DNA of 64,000 bases from Bradyrhizobium sp. JYMT SZCCT0428 (GTDB taxonomy: Bacteria > Pseudomonadota > Alphaproteobacteria > Rhizobiales > Xanthobacteraceae), in assembly GCF_018131075.1 (NCBI RefSeq), contig NZ_JAFCLS010000019.1:83017-147016 (forward strand), written 5' to 3'. The notes under the pieces were generated by a model. It was not told the DNA's origin and did no database searches. It worked only from the letters and a program-made list of their open reading frames with translations. A program made the translations under genes and the position numbers. This document shows positions 43,977-53,083 of the stretch, in pieces. How positions within the stretch are numbered: the stretch's first letter is position 1; each line of letters opens with the position of its first letter.

Positions 43977-44927
43977 CCCGGCGACAGGCGGATCTTTTCG
44001 GCCGGTGAGCTTGGCAAGAACCCGGCCATAGCGATCGCCGGGAATGGTCATCGCGGCGACGCCGGCCATGACCAGTACCAGTCCAAGCGCGAGATTCGCC
44101 GGCACGCTCTCGCCGAGCAGCAGCACCGAGAGACCGACGCCGATCGGTATGCGCAGATAACCTTGCGCGTTGGTGGTGAGCGTGCCGAGCCGGCTCAGGC
44201 ACATATAAAACAGCATCAGCCCGAACGCGCTCGAGAAGATGCCCATTGCGACGGTCGCCGCCAGGGCCTCCGCCGTCGGCTGCAAGGTCCAGGGGTGATC
44301 GACGATCAGCGATGCCGGCAGCAGCACGAAGCCGCCGAACAGCAGTGAGCCTGCCGCCACCACCATCGGATCGTAGTCGGTCAACCGCAGCCCGAAGATG
44401 GTGGCGCAGGCAAAGGAGAGGGTGGCGACAAGGATGACGATTTCTGCGAACACGTCTTTGCTGAGACCGCCGAGCGCGTCGAGCCCGATGATCGCGGCCG
44501 TTCCGGCGAGGCCGAGGATGGCGCCAACCAGCTTCAACAGCGTTGCCGGCTCGTGGCGCGTGATGCCCCAGGTGATGAGGAAGGCGAAAATAGGCGTCGT
44601 CGAGGCCAGCACCACGGCGCTCGATGCCGGCACATATTGCTGCGCCCAGGTGATCATCAAAAACGGGATGGTCGAGTTGATGCTCTGCTGGAAGGCGAAC
44701 AGCTTCCAGGCCTTGGCATCGATCGGGAGCCGCAATCCGCGCGCGTACAGGATGACGAGAAGGAATGCGGCCGCGATCAGCGAACGGGCCGAGATGAAGG
44801 TGATCGGCGGGATCGAGCCGAGGCCGATCTTGGTCAGCGGATAGGTCGAACTCCAGCAGCACGCCAGCGCCAGCAGCAAGGCATAATCGCGCCAGCTGTG
44901 CTTCCTCGGGGGAATGCTAGGTGGCAA
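43965..44927 (-). CDS. EamA/DMT-family transporter
   Basis: A 320-residue inner-membrane protein with ten predicted helices in two EamA repeats, for example YALLLALACCWSSTYPLTKIGLG at the start of repeat 1 and IVILVATLSFACATIFGLRL at the start of repeat 2. Such proteins export amino acids or metabolites; the substrate is not predictable. Its start overlaps the end of the upstream thioesterase gene by 11 bases, indicating co-translation. Confidence 0.9.
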   Translation of the reverse strand: MPPSIPPRKHSWRDYALLLALACCWSSTYPLTKIGLGSIPPITFISARSLIAAAFLLVILYARGLRLPIDAKAWKLFAFQQSINSTIPFLMITWAQQYVPASSAVVLASTTPIFAFLITWGITRHEPATLLKLVGAILGLAGTAAIIGLDALGGLSKDVFAEIVILVATLSFACATIFGLRLTDYDPMVVAAGSLLFGGFVLLPASLIVDHPWTLQPTAEALAATVAMGIFSSAFGLMLFYMCLSRLGTLTTNAQGYLRIPIGVGLSVLLLGESVPANLALGLVLVMAGVAAMTIPGDRYGRVLAKLTGRKDPPVAGSDR

Positions 44928-45405
44928 CGGCGCCTGCGTCCGTCGGCGGCTTCCGCTTTACCCGCTTGATGGTGCCGGAAAAGGTGAACAGCGACCGCCC
45001 GCCCGATTTCAGCACCCCGCGCAGGAAGATCAGGGAGCCGCCGGCGCGGGTGATCTCACCCTCGCATTCGACCAGCTCGCCTTCGTGTGCCGCATCGAGG
45101 AACTCGCAGCTAAATGCGACCGTCACGCCCGACCCCTGCAGCACCGGCGAGGCCAGCGCGAACAGGCAGTAATCCGCAAAGGTCATGAAGCAGCCGCCAT
45201 GGACGTTGCGCTGGCCGTTGAGGTGTTTTTTCTCGACTCGGAAGGCGCAGCGGACCCGGCCGTCTTCCTCCACCCGGTGCCAGAACGGCCCGCTATGGGT
45301 CTCGAAATTGTCACGGGTCCAGGTGCGCCAGCCGGCGAATTCGCCCTCGGTTTCAACGTGCAGGTCGGGACGTTTGATGAATGCAGTATTGGAGAGGTCA
45401 TTCAC
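44917..45405 (-). CDS. PaaI-family thioesterase
   Basis: A 162-residue hotdog-fold protein. RVEKKHLNGQRNVHGGCFMTFADYCLFALASP is the PaaI signature with the catalytic Asn/Asp and Gly-Gly helix; the last strands are GSGVTVAFSCEFLDAAHEGELVECEGEI. The start is a GTG with AAGGAAGG upstream. It overlaps the EamA gene by 11 bases, so the two are one operon. The acyl-CoA substrate is unknown. Confidence 0.87.
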   Translation of the reverse strand: MNDLSNTAFIKRPDLHVETEGEFAGWRTWTRDNFETHSGPFWHRVEEDGRVRCAFRVEKKHLNGQRNVHGGCFMTFADYCLFALASPVLQGSGVTVAFSCEFLDAAHEGELVECEGEITRAGGSLIFLRGVLKSGGRSLFTFSGTIKRVKRKPPTDAGAVAT

Positions 45406-45564
45406 GAAATTGGGCCTTCCTTTGCAGATTTAAGCCCTTAAATCCGATCCAGGCGTGATGTGCAAACGCCGATCCCGGCTGGCCTGCCGTAAAGCTCTGG
45501 ACAGGGCGGAAATGCGTCCTAAAAGGCCTTTTCGCAGCCCCCCGATCTTCCTATTAAGGGACCC

Positions 45565-47772
45565 ATGAACGAGCCCCAGATCACCCCCGAACTCGTCGCC
45601 AGCCATGGTCTCAAGCCGGACGAGTATGAGCGCATCCTCAAGCTGATCGGCCGGGTGCCGAGTTTCACCGAACTCGGGATTTTTTCCGCGATGTGGAACG
45701 AGCACTGCTCGTACAAATCCTCGCGCATCCATCTGCGCGGGCTGCCGACCAAGGCGCCCTGGGTGATCCAGGGCCCGGGCGAGAACGCCGGGGTGATCGA
45801 CATCGGCGACGGCCAGGCGGTCGTGTTCAAGATGGAGAGCCACAACCACCCGAGCTATATCGAGCCCTATCAGGGCGCGACCACCGGGGTCGGCGGCATT
45901 TTGCGCGACGTGTTCACGATGGGTGCGCGCCCGATCGCTTGCCTCAATGCGCTCTCCTTTGGCGCGCCGGAGCATCCCAAGACCCGCCATCTGGTGTCGG
46001 GCGTGGTCGCCGGCGTCGGCGGTTACGGCAATTCGTTCGGCGTGCCCACCGTTGGCGGGCAGGTGCGTTTCCACACCCGCTATGACGGCAACATTCTCGT
46101 CAACGCGATGGCCGTCGGCCTCGCCGACACCGACAAGATCTTCTATGCGGCGGCCTCCGGCGTGAACATGCCGATCGTCTATCTCGGCTCCAAGACCGGC
46201 CGTGACGGCATTCACGGCGCGTCGATGGCGTCGGCCGAATTCGACGATGATTCCGCCGAGAAGCGCCCCACAGTGCAGGTCGGCGATCCCTTCGCCGAAA
46301 AACTGCTGCTGGAAGCCTGCCTCGAAATCATGGAAGCCGATTGCGTGATCGCGATCCAGGACATGGGCGCGGCCGGGCTGACCTGTTCGGCGGTCGAGAT
46401 GGGCGCCAAGGGCGATCTCGGCGTCGATCTCAATCTCGACGCGGTGCCGACGCGTGAAATCGGTATGAGCGCCTATGAGATGATGCTCTCGGAAAGCCAG
46501 GAGCGCATGCTCATGGTGCTGAAGCCCGAGAAGGAACAAGAGGCCGAGGCGATCTTCCGCAAATGGGGGCTCGATTTCGCCGTCGTCGGCTACACCACGC
46601 CGAGCAAACGCTTCGTGGTGAAGCATGGCGGCGACGTCATGGCGGATTTGCCGATCAAGGAATTGGGCGACGAGGCGCCGCTGTATGACCGGCCGCATGT
46701 CGCGTCAGCATTGTTGCCGGTGGTGCGCGCGCAGGACGTCAAGCCGCCGATCGGGATTTCGGCGGCGCTGGAAAAGCTGATCGCGACGCCCGAGCTCTGC
46801 TCGCGGCGCTGGGTCTGGGAGCAGTACGACCACGTCATTCTCGGCAATACCGTGCAGCGCCCGGGTGGCGACGCCGCCGTCGTGCGCGTACAGGACGGAC
46901 CGAAGGGGCTGGCGCTCACCGTCGACGTGACGCCGCGTTATTGCGAAGCGGATCCGTTCGAAGGCGGCAAGCAGGCGGTGGCCGAAGCCTGGCGCAACAT
47001 CACGGCGGTCGGCGGACGGCCGCTCGCGATCACCGACAATCTGAATTTCGGCAATCCGGAACGGCCCGAAATCATGGGCCAGTTCGTCGGCTGCCTGAAG
47101 GGTATCGCTGAAGCCTGCCGTTCGCTCGACTTCCCGGTCGTGTCCGGCAATGTCTCGCTCTACAACGAGACCAACGGCCGCGGCATCCTGCCGACGCCCT
47201 CGATCGGCGGCGTCGGGCTGCTCGACGATTTCACCAAGTCCGCGACGCTCGCCTTCAAGGCGGCAGGCGAGGCGATCCTCTTGATCGGTGACACGCAGGG
47301 CTGGCTCGGACAGTCCGTCTATCTGCGCGATGTCTGCGGCCGCGAAGAGGGCGCGCCGCCGCCGGTCGATCTGGCCGCCGAAAAGCGCAATGGCGACGTC
47401 GTGCGCGGCATGATCCACGCCGGCACCGCAACCGCGGTGCATGACGTTTCCGACGGCGGACTCCTGATCGCGCTCGCCGAGATGGCGATTGCAAGCGGCA
47501 TCGGCGCGCAATTGCTGGCGGCACCGGCCTCGATCGTGCCGCACGGCTACTGGTTCGGCGAAGACCAGGCCCGCTACATCGTGACGGTGCCGGCGGCCGA
47601 TGCCGGACTGGTGCTGGCGAAAATGAAGGGCGCCGGCGTGCCCTGCGCACGGATCGGCACCACAGGTGGTGATGCGATCGCGGTCGCGGGCGAAGCACCG
47701 GTCGCGGTGACGTCGCTCAATACGGCGTTCGAAGCTTGGTTGCCGGCTTATATGAGCGGCAAAGTTTCCTGA
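45565..47772 (+). CDS. purL: FGAM synthase large subunit PurL
   Basis: A 735-residue ATP-dependent synthase subunit making FGAM from FGAR and ammonia, of the small PurL type that works with PurS and PurQ. Motifs: SAMWNEHCSYKSS, VFKMESHNHPSYIEPYQGATTGVGGILRD, DNLNFGNPERPEIMGQ and MIHAGTATAVHDVSDGGLLIALAEM. Here it lies 5.8 kb from purQ, with unrelated genes between. Confidence 0.97.
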   Translation: MNEPQITPELVASHGLKPDEYERILKLIGRVPSFTELGIFSAMWNEHCSYKSSRIHLRGLPTKAPWVIQGPGENAGVIDIGDGQAVVFKMESHNHPSYIEPYQGATTGVGGILRDVFTMGARPIACLNALSFGAPEHPKTRHLVSGVVAGVGGYGNSFGVPTVGGQVRFHTRYDGNILVNAMAVGLADTDKIFYAAASGVNMPIVYLGSKTGRDGIHGASMASAEFDDDSAEKRPTVQVGDPFAEKLLLEACLEIMEADCVIAIQDMGAAGLTCSAVEMGAKGDLGVDLNLDAVPTREIGMSAYEMMLSESQERMLMVLKPEKEQEAEAIFRKWGLDFAVVGYTTPSKRFVVKHGGDVMADLPIKELGDEAPLYDRPHVASALLPVVRAQDVKPPIGISAALEKLIATPELCSRRWVWEQYDHVILGNTVQRPGGDAAVVRVQDGPKGLALTVDVTPRYCEADPFEGGKQAVAEAWRNITAVGGRPLAITDNLNFGNPERPEIMGQFVGCLKGIAEACRSLDFPVVSGNVSLYNETNGRGILPTPSIGGVGLLDDFTKSATLAFKAAGEAILLIGDTQGWLGQSVYLRDVCGREEGAPPPVDLAAEKRNGDVVRGMIHAGTATAVHDVSDGGLLIALAEMAIASGIGAQLLAAPASIVPHGYWFGEDQARYIVTVPAADAGLVLAKMKGAGVPCARIGTTGGDAIAVAGEAPVAVTSLNTAFEAWLPAYMSGKVS

Positions 47773-47776
47773 CGGA

Positions 47777-48958
47777 TCATAGCACCCGCTTCGCACCCGG
47801 AATTTGCCGCAGCGCGCGCGTCAGCGCCCAGCTGAACGCGACCGTTAATACGAATCCAATGGGGGCTTTCACGGTCGCAGGTATATTGTAATCGAACAGC
47901 CAATACTGCAGCCACAGCGCGATCGGATAGTGCACCAGGAACATGCCGTAGGCATCAGTCTGCATCGGATCGAGTATGCTCTTGCCGGAGTTGGCGAACC
48001 TCAGGAAATAGGCCAGGATCAGGAACAGGATGGCCACGCTGAAGACGGTGAAGCAGACAGCATAGGCCCCTTCATACCAGTCGGGCAGCTCTGCTGGATT
48101 CCCCAGGTTTTCGCGCTTGATGGAGATCAGCACCCACATGAGGTAATACGGAACGATCGCCAGGATCATCCAATCCCAGCTGACCTTCGCCATCCGGCCG
48201 TCAGCCGCGAGCAGCCCGCGATCCATCATCGCAACGCCGATGCCGGCGCCGAAAAAGAAGTAGGTTGCGTAGAGCATCACGCGCCCGTGCTGGACGGAAA
48301 ACGGCCCGAACTCGAACCAGCTGCCTGCTCCGTAGTAAATCCGACCGGGAATGTAGAACGCAGCGGTGACGGCAAGCATGACCGCGAAGAACACCGCGGG
48401 CCGGCGGCGACCGTGCAGCGAAAGGCGGTTGATCGGATCGAGAAGGTTGGGTGACAGCCGATACAGCAGGCAGGCAACCAGGTCGAAGCCGAGCAAGACC
48501 CAAAGGAACCAGATCGGTCCGCTCGGCCAGGGTCCGACGGTGACGGTTTTCCACCAGAATGAGGCGAAGCTGACCTCGGGATGCTGACGCAGGGAAATGG
48601 CGTAATAGGCGATCGGAATGACGGTCAGCGCGCAGATCACGAATGGCAGGGCAAGCCGAAACAGGCGATCCTGCAAATAATTCAGCGGTCCCTTTCGCGC
48701 AATGCCGGACCATGCGAACAGGCCAGATAGGAAAAAGAACATCGCCATGAAGAAACTGTCGGTGGCGAGCACGATCATGTCGAAGCCGAAGAATGACTTC
48801 GGGTCGGTGTGACCGTAGTAAGTATATGGGATGACGGCGTGGTGCAGCAGCACCACCAGCGTCAGGAAGGTGCGGGCGCGATCAAGCGAAAGGTTTCGCG
48901 TTTTGGTTTTTGGCACCGCTTGGGCGTCGGCATGGCCCACGGTGGAAATCGATGTCAT
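47777..48958 (-). CDS. Acyltransferase family 3 (OpgC/OafA-like) membrane protein
   Basis: A 393-residue integral membrane protein with about ten helices. The N-terminal LDRARTFLTLVVLLHHAVIPYTYYG carries the His of the acyltransferase-3 family, and MAMFFFLSGLFAW follows. Such enzymes acylate polysaccharides, glucans or other envelope molecules; the target is unknown. It is convergent with purL, with stops 4 bases apart. Confidence 0.85.
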   Translation of the reverse strand: MTSISTVGHADAQAVPKTKTRNLSLDRARTFLTLVVLLHHAVIPYTYYGHTDPKSFFGFDMIVLATDSFFMAMFFFLSGLFAWSGIARKGPLNYLQDRLFRLALPFVICALTVIPIAYYAISLRQHPEVSFASFWWKTVTVGPWPSGPIWFLWVLLGFDLVACLLYRLSPNLLDPINRLSLHGRRRPAVFFAVMLAVTAAFYIPGRIYYGAGSWFEFGPFSVQHGRVMLYATYFFFGAGIGVAMMDRGLLAADGRMAKVSWDWMILAIVPYYLMWVLISIKRENLGNPAELPDWYEGAYAVCFTVFSVAILFLILAYFLRFANSGKSILDPMQTDAYGMFLVHYPIALWLQYWLFDYNIPATVKAPIGFVLTVAFSWALTRALRQIPGAKRVL

Positions 48959-49181
48959 GCGCGCCCCCCAGCCAGGCTATTTTTCAGAGTGTTGCAGCCG
49001 GGAACCCGATCAGCAAGGCCAATCATCGAACCCCGCAGTTCGGCATCGTCGCTCGTTCGATAAAACTGTCGCGGTCACGCGGCTGAACTTGATCAGGAAT
49101 TTCTTCGCACGGCAAAAGTGCGAAACGCGTCTTCGCGCCAGATGACCCGGCCGTGCGCGCCTCGGCCGGCCGATCAGGCCA

Positions 49182-49541
49182 TCAGACGACTTCCTCGATC
49201 TTCACCTTGTCCGGATAGAACGCCAGATGGCCGGCGATCTCTGCCATCGCCGGGAACGGCGTCTCGTAGGTCCAGATCGAATTCTCAAATATCTTGCCGT
49301 CGGCGTTGATGCTGAAATAATTCGCGTCCCCCTTGTAGGGACAATGCGTGGTCCGCTCGGTGCGGGCCAACAGCGCCATATTGACGTCGCTGCGCGGCAC
49401 ATATTGCACCGCCGGATAGCGCGCCTCCTTGAGAGTGAGGGCCTGGGTGGTGTCGGCGATGACCACGCCGCCGGCCGAAACCCGGACGCGCCTGGGGTTG
49501 GCCGCAATTGTGATCGGATGGTCGGGACCGGGAAGTTTCAT
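49182..49541 (-). CDS. DUF427 protein
   Basis: A 119-residue cytoplasmic beta-sandwich protein with the DUF427 core: RVRVSAGGVVIADTTQALTLKEARYPAVQYVPRSDV, TTHCPYKGDANYFSI and WTYETPFPAMAEIAGHLAFYPDKVKIE. Function is unknown. GAGGCAAAG precedes the ATG. It is divergent from bolA. Confidence 0.9.
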   Translation of the reverse strand: MKLPGPDHPITIAANPRRVRVSAGGVVIADTTQALTLKEARYPAVQYVPRSDVNMALLARTERTTHCPYKGDANYFSINADGKIFENSIWTYETPFPAMAEIAGHLAFYPDKVKIEEVV

Positions 49542-49725
49542 GCTTCTTTGCCTCTTTTTGGGTCAGCCGGATGTGACCGGACGCCTCAACCTGAAAGGTT
49601 TAAAAGGTTTGAACCCGGGATATAGTGCCGGGCAGGATGACCTAGAAGGGCGTACGCGCTAGGTTCGGCCGTCACGGTCGCGAGAGCTGGCCGTGATTCG
49701 CAACATCTGATGGAGACATGCTGGA

Positions 49726-49971
49726 ATGCCGATGGACGCCCACGATATCGAATCGATGATCAAGGCAGCCATACCCGATGCCGAGGTGACGATCCGCGAT
49801 CTGGCCGGCGACGGCGACCACTACGCCGCGACCGTGATTTCAGAGTCCTTCCGCGGCAAGTCGAGGGTCCAGCAACACCAGATCGTCTACCAGTCGCTCA
49901 AGGGGCAGATGGGCGGCGTGCTGCACGCGCTGGCGCTGCAAACCGGGGTACCTGGCGGACCGGAAGGCTAA
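49726..49971 (+). CDS. bolA: BolA-family protein
   Basis: An 81-residue protein opening DAHDIESMIKAAIPDAEVTIRDLAGDGDHYAATVIS, then FRGKSRVQQHQIVYQSLKGQMGGVLHALAL. This is the short BolA2/IbaG-like type that pairs with CGFS monothiol glutaredoxins to hold a [2Fe-2S] cluster and supports iron regulation. The invariant His (VQQHQIVY) is present. The partner gene grxD lies 4.7 kb downstream on the same strand, separated here by ltrA and the egt genes. An ATG two codons in is an alternative start. Confidence 0.92.
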   Translation: MPMDAHDIESMIKAAIPDAEVTIRDLAGDGDHYAATVISESFRGKSRVQQHQIVYQSLKGQMGGVLHALALQTGVPGGPEG

Positions 49972-49992
49972 TTGAACCAGCGGGGCGCGCCG

Positions 49993-51171
49993 ATGGCGGC
50001 GGATGCACACGGCGCGCTGTTCCGACCGATCGTGCCGCACCAGCACAGCCGGGTGACCTACGCCGAGCTGTTCTTCGACCTCGTCTTCGTCTTTGCGGTC
50101 ACACAGATCTCGCACAACCTGCTCGGCCATTTCACGCCATTGGGCGCGCTGCAGGTCACGATGCTGTTCCTCGCGGTCTGGTGGGTGTGGGTCTACACCT
50201 CCTGGATCACCAACTGGCTCAATCCCGAAAAGACCCCGGTCCGGCTGCTGCTGTTTGCGCTGACGCTCGGCGGGCTCGTGCTCTCAACCTCGATCCCGAA
50301 GGCATTTGACGACCGCGGGCTGTGGTTCGCGCTGGCCTATGCTGCGATGCAGGTCGGCAAGACCGTTTTCCTGTGGGTCGCGACGCCACCGTCGCGTCCC
50401 CTGGCGCGGATGAATGCGATCCGCATCACGTCGTGGCTGGCGTTGTCGGCGGTGTTCTGGATCGCGGGTGGATTTGCGAAGGGCGAGACCCGGCTGGTGC
50501 TGTGGGGGATCGCGCTTGTCATCGAATATCTGTCGCCGGCGGTGCGGTTCTGGATACCGCGGTACGGCGCGTCTTCGGTCGCCGATTGGGTGATCGAGGG
50601 CGGCCACATGGCCGAACGCTGCGCGGGGTTCATCATTATCGCGCTCGGTGAATCCATCATCGTGACGGGTGCTACTTTTGCCGAACTGACCTGGACGATC
50701 GAAAACGTCGCGGCCTTCGTGTCAGCCTTTGTTGGCACCCTGGCGATGTGGTGGATCTACTTCAACAAGGGCGCCGAAGCGGGATCCGAGGAGATTTCAA
50801 AATCGAGCGAACCGGGGCGGCTGGCGCGGCTCGCCTATACTTACCTGCACATGCCGATCGTGGCCGGGATTATCGTCACGGCAGTGGCCGACGAACTCGT
50901 GCTGAAGCACCCGGGCGGGCATTCCGATCTCAGGACGGTCCTGAGCGCGACTGGCGGACCGCTGCTGTTCCTGATCGGGACGATCCTGTTCAAGCACAGT
51001 TTTCGCGGCTTTCTGCAGCTCTCGCACGGCGTCGGTATCATCGTGCTGTGCGGGATCGCCTGGTTCGCGCACGACCTGTCGCCACTATGGCTCTCGTTGC
51101 TCACGACCGCGATCATGGTGGTGGTCGCGGTGTGGGAATCGATCTCGCTCAGGTCGGACACGCCCGAATAG
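49993..51171 (+). CDS. Low temperature requirement A (LtrA) family membrane protein
   Basis: A 392-residue membrane protein with about twelve hydrophobic helices. The family start RVTYAELFFDLVFVFAVTQISHNLL is present, as is HMAERCAGFIIIALGESIIVTGATF. The name comes from a Listeria locus; transport or signalling roles are not settled. An ATG at 49993 was chosen; an in-frame TTG 21 bases upstream directly abuts the bolA stop. It may be co-transcribed with bolA. Confidence 0.88.
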   Translation: MAADAHGALFRPIVPHQHSRVTYAELFFDLVFVFAVTQISHNLLGHFTPLGALQVTMLFLAVWWVWVYTSWITNWLNPEKTPVRLLLFALTLGGLVLSTSIPKAFDDRGLWFALAYAAMQVGKTVFLWVATPPSRPLARMNAIRITSWLALSAVFWIAGGFAKGETRLVLWGIALVIEYLSPAVRFWIPRYGASSVADWVIEGGHMAERCAGFIIIALGESIIVTGATFAELTWTIENVAAFVSAFVGTLAMWWIYFNKGAEAGSEEISKSSEPGRLARLAYTYLHMPIVAGIIVTAVADELVLKHPGGHSDLRTVLSATGGPLLFLIGTILFKHSFRGFLQLSHGVGIIVLCGIAWFAHDLSPLWLSLLTTAIMVVVAVWESISLRSDTPE

Positions 51172-51224
51172 CCAATCCGTGCGGGCCGGTCGGGTGACCG
51201 GCACGCCATCGCCAACTGCAAGCA

Positions 51225-51422
51225 CTACTTCTGGGCGACGAGGTTCTTCAGGACGAGGTCGGACAACTGGACCACAAGGGCACGAAGCCTGACATTTTCC
51301 TCGATGAGCGACGCCAGCGCGGCGCTCGCGTCGGAATCGGGTCCCTCGTCTTCATCGTCGAGCGCCGATGAAGGTCCGAAGCGGTGCTTCTGGTTCCCGG
51401 ACGTCGGATACGCATTCCCCAT
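51225..51422 (-). CDS. Small acidic protein with a leucine-zipper-like end
   Basis: A 65-residue protein. The first 35 residues are polar and acidic (ALDDEDEGPDSDAS); the rest, AALASLIEENVRLRALVVQLSDLVLKNL, is a heptad-patterned helix likely to form a coiled-coil dimer. AGGGGATC precedes ATG 51422; a longer frame upstream lacks support. The type resembles short conserved Bradyrhizobium proteins, from memory. Function is unknown. Confidence 0.68.
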   Translation of the reverse strand: MGNAYPTSGNQKHRFGPSSALDDEDEGPDSDASAALASLIEENVRLRALVVQLSDLVLKNLVAQK

Positions 51423-51703
51423 AACTAGATCCCCTGGCACGAACTCACCCCAGCCAAGTCGTATGCGCAGGATTGGCTGAGTCGGCGTCAAAATTTGGAC
51501 ATTTCGAAGGGGAAACGACAGCGCTGCTGCAGCGAATTGCTGGCGTAGATTGCCGAAATTGCAAATTTGTTAAGCATTTGCTTTCATACGGACTACGAGG
51601 GTGCAGGTAGCGCGGCGGCGCGGACACCTTTTTTGCAAGTTAAATCTGACCGGCGCGGTCAACTCAGTTCCCACGGCATGCCCGTGGCCGAGAATGCGCG
51701 CCG

Positions 51704-52003
51704 ATGAAACAAAGCGAAGCACGTGCCCTCATACTCCAGCAGTGGGATGACTGGATACTGACGCAGGCGATCGATCCTGGCGGACCCACCGGCAAGGACT
51801 CGCTGCGATTCTTCTACGAGCTGCAGGACGACGGTTCGCCGCTGTTGGATTTCCAATCTCGCGGGCAAGACAAATGGCGGATCATTCACGGCTGGCTGCT
51901 AGGCGCCGAGCGATTGTCCGATCATTGGATGATGCCTTCGCCACGGATCATACCCACGCGCAAGCCGCGGTCGGCGCGCGGCAAGTCCGGGGCGAAAACG
52001 TGA
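51704..52003 (+). CDS. Small hypothetical protein
   Basis: A 99-residue soluble protein opening MKQSEARALILQQWDDW, with DSLRFFYELQDDGSPLLDFQ and KWRIIHGWLLGA, and a basic Lys/Arg/Pro tail. There is no signal or known motif. The stop is 5 bases from the convergent egtD stop. The pattern looks like a conserved genus-level protein, but I cannot name the family. Confidence 0.65.
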   Translation: MKQSEARALILQQWDDWILTQAIDPGGPTGKDSLRFFYELQDDGSPLLDFQSRGQDKWRIIHGWLLGAERLSDHWMMPSPRIIPTRKPRSARGKSGAKT

Positions 52004-52007
52004 GGGC

Positions 52008-52979
52008 TCAGTCTAAGGCCGCCAGCGCGTGTACCGAGAACATCCTGTTCTTGTCGGTCCAGGATTCCCGCACCTTCCAGCCCGCGCCACGCGCCAGCGC
52101 GGTGAAGCGCTCGAAGCTGTATTTGTAGCTATTCTCGGTGTGGATGCTCTCGCCGGGGCGGAACGAGAAATTGTGCCCGAGCACGCGCACGTTCTGCGCC
52201 TTGCGGCTGATCAGATGCATCTCGATGCGATGGCGGTCGCGATTGTAGATCGAGCGGTGGGTGAAGGCGGAGAGATCGAAATTGCCACCGAGCTCGCGGT
52301 TGATGCGCACCAGCGCATTGAGATTGAAGCGCGCGGTGACACCCGCTGAATCATTGTAGGCGTCGTAAAGCACGCGCTCATCCTTCTCGAGGTCGACGCC
52401 GATAATCATCTGCGCGCCGTCGCCGAGGATCTCGCGGGCGGTGCGCAGGAAGGCGCTGGCTTCATTCGGCTCAAAATTGCCGAGCGTCGATCCCGGAAAG
52501 AAGCCGAGCTTTGGCATATTGGCGATCTCGGCCGGCAGCGCAAATGGTGCAGTGAAATCCGCGGCCACCGGATAAACGTTGAGACCGGGGAAATCCTTGC
52601 GCAGGGCATCGGCCTGCGCCTTGAGGAAGTCGCCGGATATATCAACCGGGACGTAGGCGCCGAAGTCGCTGCGTTCCAGCAGCAGGCGCACCTTCGTGGT
52701 GGCGCCGGCGCCGAATTCCACCAGCGCCGCCCCCTTCGCGATGATGGCGGCGATCGCATCGCCACGGTCGCGCAGAATGCCGAGTTCGGTACGGGTCGGA
52801 TAATATTCCGGCAGCACCGTGATCTGTTCGAACAGCTCCGACCCCGTGACGTCGTAGAAATATTTCGGCGACAGCCGTTTCGGATGCTGCGCGAGGTTGC
52901 CGATCACGTCTTCCGCAAATGCGGTAGTCTGTTCGTCGAAGTCGTGCGTTTGGGCCAAAGCGGGGGCATGCACATTCAT
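52008..52979 (-). CDS. egtD: L-histidine N-alpha-methyltransferase EgtD
   Basis: A 323-residue SAM-dependent enzyme that trimethylates histidine to hercynine, the first step of ergothioneine synthesis. Family motifs: PKRLSPKYFYDVTGSELFEQITVLPEYYPTRTE, VEFGAGATTKVRLLL (SAM loop), FFPGSTLGNFEPNEA and FNLNALVRINRELGGNFDL. AGGAGAG precedes the ATG at 52979. It follows egtB on the same strand after 104 bp containing a palindromic repeat. No egtC or egtE is in the window. Confidence 0.94.
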   Translation of the reverse strand: MNVHAPALAQTHDFDEQTTAFAEDVIGNLAQHPKRLSPKYFYDVTGSELFEQITVLPEYYPTRTELGILRDRGDAIAAIIAKGAALVEFGAGATTKVRLLLERSDFGAYVPVDISGDFLKAQADALRKDFPGLNVYPVAADFTAPFALPAEIANMPKLGFFPGSTLGNFEPNEASAFLRTAREILGDGAQMIIGVDLEKDERVLYDAYNDSAGVTARFNLNALVRINRELGGNFDLSAFTHRSIYNRDRHRIEMHLISRKAQNVRVLGHNFSFRPGESIHTENSYKYSFERFTALARGAGWKVRESWTDKNRMFSVHALAALD

Positions 52980-53027
52980 GATACTCTCCTGAACGCGCTT
53001 CCCGGCGCGCTTTTGATCATCGGTTGG

Positions 53028-53073
53028 GCATGATCTGGTCTCGAAAGGCGTTACGCGCCATTCCGGATCATGC
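53028..53073. repeat. Palindromic repeat in the egtB-egtD gap
   Basis: GCATGATC (53028-53035) and GATCATGC (53066-53073) end an imperfect inverted repeat of about 46 bp. It resembles a palindromic repeat I remember from Bradyrhizobium intergenic regions. It could lower egtD expression relative to egtB. Confidence 0.6.
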
Positions 53074-53083
53074 TTGAGAAAAG

